Shown here: in pieces, positions 53,817 to 62,181 of the stretch | Numbering within the stretch: the first letter of the stretch is position 1 | Layout: each line of letters opens with the position of its first letter | NCBI RefSeq assembly: GCF_024753285.1 | Contig: NZ_JANUGW010000025.1 | Location: forward strand, 1-64,000 | From: Massilia pinisoli | GTDB taxonomy: Bacteria; Pseudomonadota; Gammaproteobacteria; Burkholderiales; Burkholderiaceae_D | Direction of reading: 5' to 3' | DNA length: 64,000 nt | The notes under the pieces: generated by a model | What the model was told of the DNA's origin: nothing | What the model saw: the letters and a program-made list of their open reading frames with translations, nothing else | Databases searched by the model: none | Translations under genes and position numbers: made by a program

Positions 53817-55568
53817 TCAATCCGCGCGTGCCTTGACGTAACGGCCCGGTGCGGGCTCGACCGGCGGGAATTGCGCACTGCCCGGCTGCGCCGGCGGCGC
53901 GACGTCGTCGCCGCCGAATTCGGCCAGGAATTGCGCCCATTCGGGCCACCAGCTGCCCTTCTTCTCGACGGCGTCCGCCATCCAGTCGGCCGCCGTCTTC
54001 GGGCGCGTGCGACTCTCATTGACCCAGTAGCTGCGCTTGTTCTTCGACGCCGGGTTGATGACGCCCGCGATATGGCCCGACGCGCCCAGTACGAAGCGGT
54101 TGTTCTTCGGCTTCTTCGGGTTCAGCAGGGTCGTCGACGCGAACGCCGCTTCCCACGGCACGATGTGGTCTTCCTTCGAGCCGTACAGGAAGGTCGGGCA
54201 ATCGATGCTGCCCAGGTCGACCTTCACGCCGGCCACAGTCAGCGCACCGGGCACCTTCAGCTTGTCCTCGAGGTAGGTGTTGCGCAGGTACCAGCAATAC
54301 ATCGGGCCCGGCAGGTTCGTGCTGTCGGCGTTCCAGTACAGCATATCGAACGCGGGCGGCGTCTTGCCCTTCAGGTAGTTCTGCTGGACATAGTTCCACA
54401 CGAGGTCGTTCGGACGGAGCGCCGAGAACGTCGTCGCCAGGTCGCGTCCCGGCATCAGGCCGCCGCGCGCGAGCTGCTGTTCGCGCAGCTTCACCTGCGT
54501 CTCGTCGACGAAGACGTCCAGCACGCCGGTGTCGGAAAAATCGAGCAACGTCGTGAACAGGCTCAGGCTGTTGGCCGGCTTCTGGCCGCGTCCGGCCAGC
54601 ACGGCCAGCGCCGTCGCGGCGATCGTGCCGCCCACGCAGAAGCCGAATACGTTCACTTTGTCCTGGCCCGTGATCGCGCGCGTGACGTCCAGCGCGCGGA
54701 TGGCGCCCTGCTCCACGTAATCGTCCCACGACGTGCCCGCGAGGCCCTGGTCAGGGTTGCGCCACGACACCATGAACACGGTGTTGCCCTGCTCGACGAG
54801 GTAGCGGACGAGGGAATTCTCCGGCTGCAGGTCGAGGATGTAGTATTTGTTGATGCACGGCGGAACCATCAGCAGCGGCACCTCGTGCACGGTCGGCGTC
54901 GTCGGCGTGTACTGGATCAGCTGGAACAAGGCGTTCTCGAAGACCACCGTGCCCGGCGTGATCCCGACGTTGCGTCCGACCTCGAACGCGGATTCGTCCG
55001 ACTGCGAGATGCGGCCCTTCTGCAAATCGGCCAGCATGTTCTGCAAGCCTTTCGTGAGGCTCTCGCCCTTCGTCTCGATGATTTTCTGTTGGGCTTCCGG
55101 ATTCGTCGCGAGGAAGTTCGCGGGCGACATCGCGTCGACGATCTGCTGCACGGCGAAGCGGATCTTGTGCTTGTCGCGCTGCGGGGCCTCGACGGCGTCG
55201 GCCAGCGCCAGCAGGAATTCGGAGTTCAGCAAGTAGGACGCGACGCTGTACGCGGACATCGCATTCGCCGTCCACTCGGGCGCGGCGAAGCGCCGGTCGG
55301 TGAACGACGGCAGCTTGCCCGTGACGAAGTCCTGCCACAGCTTCAGCGCCTTCTGCATGTAGTCGTCGCGCAGCGCTTCCAGCTTCGCCTGCGACAGTCC
55401 GGCACCGATGTCCCCGAGCATCTTCGCCACCGGCGCGAACGCCGCCGTGCCGTCGGCGCCGTCGGGGAGCTTCATCCACGACTGCCAGGCGGAAGGGTCA
55501 TTGAATTGCGCGAACGGCGCCATCCAGGGAGCGGCAAGCATCTGTGGGGTAGCATCAGGCGTATTCAT
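53817..55568 (-). CDS. phaC: Class I poly(R)-hydroxyalkanoate synthase
   Basis: Encodes 583 residues, typical for class I PhaC. It polymerises hydroxyacyl-CoA at the granule surface. An N-terminal PF07167-like domain (~1-200) precedes the alpha/beta-hydrolase core. The nucleophile is Cys ~311 in VFGFCVGGTIAATAL (lipase-box-like GxCxGG). The catalytic Asp and His are in the YGSKEDHIVPW and GASGHIAGVINP segments. phaR follows on the same strand. Confidence 0.96.
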   Translation of the reverse strand: MNTPDATPQMLAAPWMAPFAQFNDPSAWQSWMKLPDGADGTAAFAPVAKMLGDIGAGLSQAKLEALRDDYMQKALKLWQDFVTGKLPSFTDRRFAAPEWTANAMSAYSVASYLLNSEFLLALADAVEAPQRDKHKIRFAVQQIVDAMSPANFLATNPEAQQKIIETKGESLTKGLQNMLADLQKGRISQSDESAFEVGRNVGITPGTVVFENALFQLIQYTPTTPTVHEVPLLMVPPCINKYYILDLQPENSLVRYLVEQGNTVFMVSWRNPDQGLAGTSWDDYVEQGAIRALDVTRAITGQDKVNVFGFCVGGTIAATALAVLAGRGQKPANSLSLFTTLLDFSDTGVLDVFVDETQVKLREQQLARGGLMPGRDLATTFSALRPNDLVWNYVQQNYLKGKTPPAFDMLYWNADSTNLPGPMYCWYLRNTYLEDKLKVPGALTVAGVKVDLGSIDCPTFLYGSKEDHIVPWEAAFASTTLLNPKKPKNNRFVLGASGHIAGVINPASKNKRSYWVNESRTRPKTAADWMADAVEKKGSWWPEWAQFLAEFGGDDVAPPAQPGSAQFPPVEPAPGRYVKARAD

Positions 55569-55618
55569 AAGGCGTCCATTGTGTAGAATCGTTTTATCGA
55601 CAGCAACCGGAGCATCGC

Positions 55619-55894
55619 ATGTGGATCGTGGCCATAGGATGGATGTACGTCGTGACCCTGATGGCGGCGACGGAGCCGACTGTGGTTGGCGGCATTATGA
55701 CTTTTTTCGGCTATGGCGTGTTGCCATTCTCAATCGTTTTTTACCTTGCGGGATCGCGCCGCCGGCGCACGCGGAAGGCAGAGACGGCCTTGCGCGCGCC
55801 TGATGGGGCCATGATCACGCCGGTGGCAGGTCATGCGGATGGGGCCGTCGCCCACGGTTGCACCGATGGCGGCGGCAGTCGCGGCACGCACTGA
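55619..55894 (+). CDS. Small membrane protein next to phaC
   Basis: Encodes 91 residues, divergent from phaC. Two hydrophobic segments (~4-28 and ~32-45), a basic RRRRTRK stretch and a soluble C-terminal tail rich in Gly/Ala/His. The ATG has a CCGGAGC site. No family recognised; a similar short gene is often seen beside Betaproteobacterial phaC (recollection, unchecked). Confidence 0.62.
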   Translation: MWIVAIGWMYVVTLMAATEPTVVGGIMTFFGYGVLPFSIVFYLAGSRRRRTRKAETALRAPDGAMITPVAGHADGAVAHGCTDGGGSRGTH

Positions 55895-55901
55895 GTCGCG
55901 C

Positions 55902-56747
55902 CTATTTGAGCCAGATGAGGCTGGCCTGACGGCCCGTGACGCCGTCGCGGCGGTAGGAATAAAACCAGTCGGCTTCGGTGGCCGTGCACCGTCCGCCGCC
56001 ATGCACGCGCGTGACGCCGTCGCGGGCCAGCATGCGCCGCGCCAACGCATTCATGTCGGCCAGATACTTGCCCGGCCGACCCGGGTACGGCTTGAACGCG
56101 TCGGCCGCCTGCCCCGGCAGCGCCGCTTCGAACCTAGCCAATACGTCGCCGCCGACCTCGAACGCCTGCGGTCCGATCGCGGGCCCGAGCCATGCGGTGA
56201 TCTCGCCCGCCCCGGCCGCACGCATCGCGGCCACGGTCTGCCCCAGCACACCGGCGGCCAGTCCGCGCCAGCCCGCGTGCGCGGCGCCCGCGACCTTGCC
56301 GCCCAGGTCCGCGAACAGCACGGGCAGGCAATCGGCCGTCATCACTGCACACACGACGCCCGGCACCGTCGCGATGCTCGCGTCGCCCGTGAGCACGGGC
56401 CCGCCCGGCTGCACGGATGCCGCGTCGACGACGTCGGCGCCGTGCACTTGCGCGATCCACGCGGGCCGGCCCGGCAGGCGTGCCGCCAGCCGCGCGCGAT
56501 TGGCGTGCACGTGCTCCAGGTCGTCGCCGGTCTGCAGGCCCAGGTTGAGACCCCCGCCGTCGCGGTTGTCGCCATACGGGCCCACGCTGACGCCGCCGCG
56601 GCGCGTCGTGGCCAGGGCTCCGAACGCGTCGGGCAGATCGGGCCACTGGTCCGGCGCGGCCGGATCGATCAGGTCGGCATCAGACAAGGGCAAGGACGGG
56701 GGCAAGGACGGGGGCAAGGACGGGGGCAAGGACGGGGGCAAGGACAT
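55902..56747 (-). CDS. pgeF: Purine nucleoside phosphorylase/polyphenol oxidase-type protein, YfiH family
   Basis: Encodes 281 residues. The YfiH fold has the catalytic His/Cys set: TTRRGGVSVG, AQVHGADVV, TADCLPVLF and AAHAGWRGLAAGV, plus a SYRRDGVTGR C terminus. The family has purine nucleoside phosphorylase/adenosine deaminase and, for E. coli, peptidoglycan-editing activity. The N terminus has five consecutive SLPP-type units encoded by the 12-bp tandem repeat at 56689-56748. The ATG (56747-56745) shares one base with the rluD stop (TGATG), so translation is coupled. Confidence 0.93.
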   Translation of the reverse strand: MSLPPSLPPSLPPSLPPSLPLSDADLIDPAAPDQWPDLPDAFGALATTRRGGVSVGPYGDNRDGGGLNLGLQTGDDLEHVHANRARLAARLPGRPAWIAQVHGADVVDAASVQPGGPVLTGDASIATVPGVVCAVMTADCLPVLFADLGGKVAGAAHAGWRGLAAGVLGQTVAAMRAAGAGEITAWLGPAIGPQAFEVGGDVLARFEAALPGQAADAFKPYPGRPGKYLADMNALARRMLARDGVTRVHGGGRCTATEADWFYSYRRDGVTGRQASLIWLK

Positions 56748-56748
56748 C
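56689..56748. repeat. 12-bp tandem repeat at the start of pgeF
   Basis: Four perfect copies of GGCAAGGACGGG (56689-56736) and a fifth imperfect copy (56737-56748) whose end contains the rluD stop/pgeF start. In the protein each unit reads Ser-Leu-Pro-Pro. The unit length is a multiple of three, so copy-number change keeps the frame. Confidence 0.92.
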
Positions 56749-57796
56749 ACAGCGCTTCCGGTTCTTCGATCCCGGCCTGCTCCAAAAGTTCCGCGAAGTC
56801 GTCGGCGAGCGGCACGACCCACTCCATGTGCTCGCCCGTGGCCGGATGCGTCAGGCCCAGGCGGCGCGCCTGCAGCGCCTGCCGGTGGAAGAACGACCGC
56901 AGGTGCTGCTTGCCGTACACGGTGTCGCCGACGAGGCTGTAGCCCAGCGACTGCATGTGCACGCGGATCTGGTGCGTGCGACCCGTCTCCAGGCGGCATT
57001 GCACGAGGCTGACGGGACGGCGGTCCAGCTCCCCGGTCTCCAGCAACTCGTAATGCGTGATGGCGGGCTTGGCCGACGGGCTGTTCGACACGGCCATCTT
57101 GACGCGGTCCTTCGGGTCGCGGCTGATTGCGGAATCGATCGTGCCGTACGGCCGCGGCGTGCCCCACACGAGGGCCAGGTATTCGCGTTTCACCGTGCGG
57201 GCCTGCAGCTGGCGCACGAGGTCCGTCTGCGCTTCCAGGGTCTTGCCCACGACCATCAGGCCGCTCGTATCCTTGTCGAGGCGGTGCACGATGCCGGCGC
57301 GCGGCACGGACACGAGTTGCGGGCAATGGTGCAGCAAGCCGTTCAGCAACGTGCCGGACCAGTTGCCGGAACCCGGATGCACGACGAGGCCGGCCGGCTT
57401 GTTGACGACGATGATGGCGTCGTCTTCATGGACGATGTCCAGTGCGATCGCTTCCGGCGTGTATGCGGTATCCTCCGGCGCGGGCTGCGGCACGACGACG
57501 ATCGTCTCGTCGCCGTACGCGGTGCTCTTGCCCTTCGCGGGCTTGCCGTCGACCATGATGTGGCCTTCGTCGAACCATTGCTGCAGGCGGCTGCGCGAGA
57601 ATTGCGGCACCAGGCCCGCCACGACCTTGTCCAGGCGCTGGCCGCAGTGTTCCGGGCCCAGTTCCAGAGTGATCGGCGTGTCGTCCGGGGCACCCGCGCC
57701 GGAGTGAAATCCGGCGTCGAGCTCGGCGTCGAGGTCCTCGTCCAGGTCGGGGTCGAAAAGGTTTTCCGCCGAATTCGGCGCAGCAGTTAATATCAC
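56747..57796 (-). CDS. rluD: 23S rRNA pseudouridine synthase RluD
   Basis: Encodes 349 residues from GTG 57796 (an ATG at 57868 would overlap the bamD start and its -10 box). RluA/RluD family: S4-like domain (RLDKVVAGLVPQFSRSRLQQWFDEGHIMVDGKPAKGKS) and catalytic core with active-site Asp in HRLDKDTSGLMVV. RluD modifies U1911/1915/1917 of 23S rRNA. The N-terminal ~60 residues are acidic and outside the conserved core. It overlaps the pgeF start codon and is divergent from bamD, an arrangement common in Betaproteobacteria. Confidence 0.93.
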   Translation of the reverse strand: MILTAAPNSAENLFDPDLDEDLDAELDAGFHSGAGAPDDTPITLELGPEHCGQRLDKVVAGLVPQFSRSRLQQWFDEGHIMVDGKPAKGKSTAYGDETIVVVPQPAPEDTAYTPEAIALDIVHEDDAIIVVNKPAGLVVHPGSGNWSGTLLNGLLHHCPQLVSVPRAGIVHRLDKDTSGLMVVGKTLEAQTDLVRQLQARTVKREYLALVWGTPRPYGTIDSAISRDPKDRVKMAVSNSPSAKPAITHYELLETGELDRRPVSLVQCRLETGRTHQIRVHMQSLGYSLVGDTVYGKQHLRSFFHRQALQARRLGLTHPATGEHMEWVVPLADDFAELLEQAGIEEPEAL

Positions 57797-57862
57797 GTCA
57801 GTCCCATCGGCTATAATCAGCCGTTCGTTGAATCTCGGTAAAACTTTCTTGCAATAGAGCTT

Positions 57863-58702
57863 ATGCAAAAAAAATTGTCTTTGGTGGTTGTGACTAGCGT
57901 CCTGCTCAGTTTGTCAGCTTGCGGTTTGTTACCGGATAAATCCGACGAAAACAAGAACGTGTCAGCATCGAAATTATACGCTGACGCGCAAGAGGAAATG
58001 TCGGGCGGCCACTACGAAGCCGCCATCAAGCTGTTCGAACGCCTCGAATCCAACTATCCGTTCGGCACCTACGCCGCGCAGGCACAGATGGAAATCGCCT
58101 ATGCGCACTACAAGGCGCAAGACCAGGCGGAGGCGCTGGCGGCCGTCGAACGCTTCATCAAGCTGCACCCGAACCATCCGCAGGTCGACTATATGTACTA
58201 CCTGCGCGGCCTCATCAACTTCAACGACCAGATCGGCTTCCTGAGCTTCATCTATTCCCAGGACCCGACCGAGCGCGACCCGAAGGCGACGCGCGAAGCG
58301 TTTGCCGCGTTCAAGGAACTGGTCGACAAGTTCCCGAACAGCAAGTACGCGCCGGACTCGATCGCCCGCATGAACTACCTGATCGGTGCAATGGCGCAGT
58401 ACGAAGTGCACGTGGCGAACTACTACTACCGCCGCGGCGCCTACCTGGCTGCGCTGAACCGCGCCCAGAGCGCCGTCACGCAATTCAGCCAGGCGCCCGC
58501 GCGCGAGGAAGCGCTGTTCATCATGATCCGCTGCTACGACAAGCTGGGCATGTTCGACCTGCGCGACGACACGCAGCGCATCTTTACGGCCAACTATCCG
58601 GACAGCCGCTTCACGGGCGGCAAGGGTAACGGCGACGCGCCGTGGTGGAAATTCTGGGCTAAGGCCGGCCCGAAACCGGCGCCGAAAGACGCCGTGCAGT
58701 AA
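57863..58702 (+). CDS. bamD: Outer-membrane protein assembly factor BamD
   Basis: Encodes 279 residues. Lipobox LSAC (Cys ~20) anchors it in the outer membrane. Five TPR units (SGGHYEAAIKLFERLESNYPFG, AEALAAVERFIKLHPNH, etc.) bind BamA and other subunits. BamD is an essential part of the beta-barrel assembly machine. A TATAAT lies at 57812-57817. It is divergent from rluD and closed by a strong terminator. Confidence 0.96.
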   Translation: MQKKLSLVVVTSVLLSLSACGLLPDKSDENKNVSASKLYADAQEEMSGGHYEAAIKLFERLESNYPFGTYAAQAQMEIAYAHYKAQDQAEALAAVERFIKLHPNHPQVDYMYYLRGLINFNDQIGFLSFIYSQDPTERDPKATREAFAAFKELVDKFPNSKYAPDSIARMNYLIGAMAQYEVHVANYYYRRGAYLAALNRAQSAVTQFSQAPAREEALFIMIRCYDKLGMFDLRDDTQRIFTANYPDSRFTGGKGNGDAPWWKFWAKAGPKPAPKDAVQ

Positions 58703-58705
58703 TCC

Positions 58706-59680
58706 TCAAACGCCCGCGCTCATGCGGGCGTTTCTTTTTTCCCTGAAGAACGTCCAGGCGGCTTCCGCGATCTCGACGTCGCCGTTCTGCCGGCCCGTCA
58801 ACCAGTTGATGAAGGACGGGTAGCGTTTCAGCCGGCTCGGCTCCGCATGGCCGCCACCGTCGATGCGGTACAGCTCCACCTGCATGCCGGCCGGATCGGC
58901 GCCCCAGACGGTGCGCGTCACGCTGGTCCCGCATTGCCCGCTGCCGGGGACGATCGTCGACGTCGCGGGCGCATCGTCCAACCCGCCGAGACAGCGCCAG
59001 ACGGCGACGCTGTCGTCGATGCTCCTCAAACGCCCCATGAAATTGAAGGCATAGCGATACTTGCCGCCGCGGTAAGGCAGCAGCGGATCGGCCGTGCCGC
59101 CGGCGATGAGGGCGGGCAGCGCCACCTCGGGCGCACTGCCCGGTCCGGATTCCGGCATCGGGGCGAGGATGGCCGCGAACGCCGCGAGCCGGTGCGGGAT
59201 GGCGCTCGCGATCCGGTATGCCATCCAGCCGCCGCGCGACACCCCGACCACGTGGACACGCGCCGGATCGACGCCGTGCTCCACGATGGCGCGGGCAATG
59301 ATGGCATCGACGAACGCGACGTCGTCCCGGCCGGCTGCGCGGGCCGAACGGGCGCAGCCATCGGCCCATCCGCCCTCGCCTGCATCGGGCGCCACGACGA
59401 CGAAGGGCTCGCGCGCGGCGACTTCCAGCAGCAGTGACAATGGCGACGGCGGGAACGCCCGCCCCATCACCTGCGCCGCCGACGCGCCGCCGCCGTGCAG
59501 CACGATGACGAGCGGCCTACCTTCGGGCGGCGCGTCGTCCGGGATGGCGATCAGGTAGCGACGCACGCCCTCGGGTCGAATCAGCTCGCCCGGCACGGCG
59601 TCCAGCGCACGACCGGCACTGTCGCTCGTGCCGAGGAACGTGGTCCGCATCAGGCTGTTGAACCGGCGATATGTGCTCAT
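58706..59680 (-). CDS. Alpha/beta-hydrolase, PHB depolymerase/LpqC-type esterase
   Basis: Encodes 324 residues from ATG 59680 (GGAGA upstream). Alpha/beta-hydrolase with oxyanion HGGG (VIVLHGGGAS), nucleophile Ser in GVSRGGW, Asp in TADPLLPY and His in GGGHAE. No signal peptide, so intracellular. LpqC/feruloyl esterase-like and PHB depolymerase-like enzymes are close relatives; the polymer specificity is not proven. It lies 3 kb from phaC. Confidence 0.88.
   Translation of the reverse strand: MSTYRRFNSLMRTTFLGTSDSAGRALDAVPGELIRPEGVRRYLIAIPDDAPPEGRPLVIVLHGGGASAAQVMGRAFPPSPLSLLLEVAAREPFVVVAPDAGEGGWADGCARSARAAGRDDVAFVDAIIARAIVEHGVDPARVHVVGVSRGGWMAYRIASAIPHRLAAFAAILAPMPESGPGSAPEVALPALIAGGTADPLLPYRGGKYRYAFNFMGRLRSIDDSVAVWRCLGGLDDAPATSTIVPGSGQCGTSVTRTVWGADPAGMQVELYRIDGGGHAEPSRLKRYPSFINWLTGRQNGDVEIAEAAWTFFREKRNARMSAGV
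58708..58740 (+). terminator. Intrinsic terminator after bamD
   Basis: AAACGCCCGC (58708-58717), 6-base loop, GCGGGCGTTT (58724-58733), then CTTTTTT. The stem covers the end of the opposite-strand esterase gene (its stop is at 58706). Confidence 0.93.
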
Positions 59681-59705
59681 CCCGTCTCCAGCGGTACGGC
59701 CGGCG

Positions 59706-60476
59706 TCAGGCTTCGATCCGGCGGCGGAAGACCCACGCCTTGTCCGTCGACACGGCCGCGTCGAACGCATAACCGTCGACATCGAAGTCCTTCAAGCGCT
59801 CGACGTCCGTGATGCCGTTCTCGGCCGCATAGCGCGCCATCATGCCGCGCGCCCGCTTCGCGAAAAACGAGATGATCTTGTACTTGCCGTTCTTCCAGTC
59901 CTCGAACACGGGCGTGATCACGGGCACGTCCAGCAGCTTCGGCTTCACGGACTTGAAGTATTCTTCCGACGCGAGGTTCACGAGGACGGACGCGCCTGCA
60001 TCCTTCACGTCCGCGTTCAGCGCGGCCGTCACGCGCTCGCCCCAGAACGCGTACAGATCCTTGCCGCGCGGGTTCGCGAGGCGCGTGCCCATCTCCAGGC
60101 GGTATGGGTGCATGCCATCCAGCGGACGCAGCACGCCGTACAAGCCGGACAGGATGCGCACGCGTGCCTGCACGAACGCGAGCGCGCGTGCGTCGAGCGT
60201 GCGCGCCGCGAGGCCCGTGTAGACGTCGCCATCGAACGACATGATGGCCTGGCGCGCCGTCGCATGGTCCGGGTGCCAGTCGGCGTAGCGCGTCACGTTC
60301 AGCACGGACAATTGATCGGAGATGTCCATCAACGCGCCGATCTCCGCCGGCGACTTGGGTTTCAAGACGCGGATCAGTGCGGCGGCATCGTCGATGAAAC
60401 GGGGTGTCGTGCGCTTCCGGGTGGTGGGCGGTGGATCGAGGTCGAGGGACTTGGCGGGCGAAAGAACGATCAGCAT
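59706..60476 (-). CDS. yaaA: Peroxide stress protein YaaA
   Basis: Encodes 256 residues. The YaaA/DUF328 motifs are [33 protein letters not shown] and [12 protein letters not shown]. In E. coli YaaA limits free iron during peroxide stress. It lies 25 bp from the esterase gene on the same strand and is divergent from the PIN-domain gene, 38 bp away. Confidence 0.94.
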   Translation of the reverse strand: MLIVLSPAKSLDLDPPPTTRKRTTPRFIDDAAALIRVLKPKSPAEIGALMDISDQLSVLNVTRYADWHPDHATARQAIMSFDGDVYTGLAARTLDARALAFVQARVRILSGLYGVLRPLDGMHPYRLEMGTRLANPRGKDLYAFWGERVTAALNADVKDAGASVLVNLASEEYFKSVKPKLLDVPVITPVFEDWKNGKYKIISFFAKRARGMMARYAAENGITDVERLKDFDVDGYAFDAAVSTDKAWVFRRRIEA

Positions 60477-60514
60477 TAGGTATGGAAACACGTACAGCGG
60501 GTAAAATTGCTGAC

Positions 60515-60970
60515 ATGATACCTGCTTCAACGAAACCCATCGTCATCGACACCAACGTCTGCCTCGACCTGTTCGTTTTCCGCGACCCGCGCTGGGCGCC
60601 GCTGCTCGCCGCATTGGAGGCCGGCACGGTGCGCGCCGTCACCCGCGCGGACTGCCGCGACGAATACCGGATCGTCCTCCACTATTCGCATTTGCCGCTC
60701 GACGACGCGACGCGTCCGCAGGCGGCGGCCGCGTTCGATGCGCTGATCGAGGTGGTGGCACCGACGTCGCGCGCCCTACGCCTGCCCGTCTGCACGGACC
60801 GCGACGACCAGAAATTCCTCGAGATCGCGCGCGACGCCGACGCCGCCGTCCTCGTCACGAAGGACAAGGCCTTGCTGAAACTGGCGCGCCGCGCCGCGCG
60901 CGAGAACCTGTTCCGCATCATGACGCCGGACGCCTGGGTCAAGACCGAGGCCCCGGCCACGGTAGAATGA
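60515..60970 (+). CDS. PIN-domain protein of the putative toxin family (COG1569-like)
   Basis: Encodes 151 residues from ATG 60515; ATG 60482 would add 11. A TAAAAT at 60502-60507 supports the shorter form. Acidic residues for metal binding are in [34 protein letters not shown] and [12 protein letters not shown] domains are Mg-dependent ribonucleases, often type II toxins. No antitoxin-like gene adjoins: upstream is yaaA, downstream an aminotransferase 28 bp away. Confidence 0.88.
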   Translation: MIPASTKPIVIDTNVCLDLFVFRDPRWAPLLAALEAGTVRAVTRADCRDEYRIVLHYSHLPLDDATRPQAAAAFDALIEVVAPTSRALRLPVCTDRDDQKFLEIARDADAAVLVTKDKALLKLARRAARENLFRIMTPDAWVKTEAPATVE

Positions 60971-60998
60971 CCCGATCACTTTTCACATCCTCCGCGCC

Positions 60999-62156
60999 AT
61001 GACCACACCCGTCCTGCAATCGCGCCTGCCGGCCGTCGGCACCACCGTGTTCACCCTGATGTCCGCCCTCGCGAGCGAGCACGGCGCCGTCAACCTGGGC
61101 CAGGGCTTCCCCGACTTCGCCTGCGACCCGCGCCTGCTGGACGCCGTCGACGCGGCCATGCGCGCGGGCCACAACCAGTACGCGCCGATGACGGGCCTCC
61201 CCGCGCTGCGCGACGCCATCGCCGCCAAGGCCGCCGCGCTGTACGGCCATGCCTACGATGCGAACACGGAGATCACCGTCACGGCCGGCGCCACGCAGGG
61301 CATCATCACGGCGATCCTGTGTGCCGTGCATCCGGGCGACGAAGTGATCGTCATCGAACCCTGCTACGACAGCTACCAGCCGGCGATCGCGCTGGCCGGT
61401 GGCGTGCCCGTGCCGGTCGCCATGCGCGTGGACGCATCCGGCTACAGCGTGCCGTGGGACGCCGTCGCGCAGGCCGTCACGACCAGGACCCGGATGATCG
61501 TCGTGAACACGCCGCACAACCCGACGGGCACCATCCTGCGCCAGGCCGACCTCGACGCACTGGCCGACATCGTCGCGGGGACCGACATCCTGATCCTGTC
61601 GGACGAGGTGTACGAACACATGGTGTACGACGGCCAGCCGCATGCGTCCGTCAGCCGCCATCCGGTGCTGGCGGAGCGCGCGTTCGTCGTGTCGAGTTTC
61701 GGCAAGACCTATCACGTGACGGGGTGGAAGGTGGGCTATGTGGCGGCGCCCGCTTCCTTGATGACGGAATTCCGCAAGGTCCACCAGTACGACGTGTTCA
61801 GTGTGAACACGCCGATGCAAGCTGGCCTGGCCGAGTTCATGCGCGACCCCGCGCCGTGGCGCGACCTGCCCGCGTTCTACCAGCGCAAGCGCGACCTGTT
61901 CCGCGCCGGGCTGGCCGGCACGCGTTTTACCCTGCTGCCGGCGGACGGCACGTATTTCCAGTGCGTGCGCTACGACGGGATCTCGGACCTGTCCGAGTCG
62001 GCGTTCGCGCAATGGCTGACGCGCGAGATCAAGGTGGCGGCGATTCCCGTCTCGGCGTTCTACAGCCGGCCGACGGAGTCGGGGATCGTGCGGTTCTGCT
62101 TTGCGAAGAAGGACGAGACGTTGGCGCTCGCGTTGGAGCGTCTCGCCAAGGTGTGA
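60999..62156 (+). CDS. ybdL: Methionine/kynurenine-type aminotransferase (YbdL family)
   Basis: Encodes 385 residues. Fold type I aminotransferase, class I/II. The substrate-binding N terminus has AVNLGQGFPDF, the NPTG loop NTPHNPTG, PLP-lysine in SSFGKTYHVTGWKVGY and the C-terminal Arg in GIVRFCFAK. E. coli YbdL prefers methionine and closes the methionine salvage step. The gene may be read together with the PIN gene, 28 bp upstream. Confidence 0.92.
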   Translation: MTTPVLQSRLPAVGTTVFTLMSALASEHGAVNLGQGFPDFACDPRLLDAVDAAMRAGHNQYAPMTGLPALRDAIAAKAAALYGHAYDANTEITVTAGATQGIITAILCAVHPGDEVIVIEPCYDSYQPAIALAGGVPVPVAMRVDASGYSVPWDAVAQAVTTRTRMIVVNTPHNPTGTILRQADLDALADIVAGTDILILSDEVYEHMVYDGQPHASVSRHPVLAERAFVVSSFGKTYHVTGWKVGYVAAPASLMTEFRKVHQYDVFSVNTPMQAGLAEFMRDPAPWRDLPAFYQRKRDLFRAGLAGTRFTLLPADGTYFQCVRYDGISDLSESAFAQWLTREIKVAAIPVSAFYSRPTESGIVRFCFAKKDETLALALERLAKV

Positions 62157-62181
62157 TGCACGCGGCGGCGCAGCCGCCGCG

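Noticed and set aside
56689-56748. Short regular repeats considered as a CRISPR array or a phase-variation tract
   Set aside because: Unit is 12 bp without spacers, and a multiple of three, so neither a CRISPR array nor an on/off switch.
57797-57868. ATG 57868 as the rluD start
   Set aside because: It would overlap the bamD start and its TATAAT (57812-57817); the N-terminal region is not conserved in RluD, so GTG 57796 is preferred.
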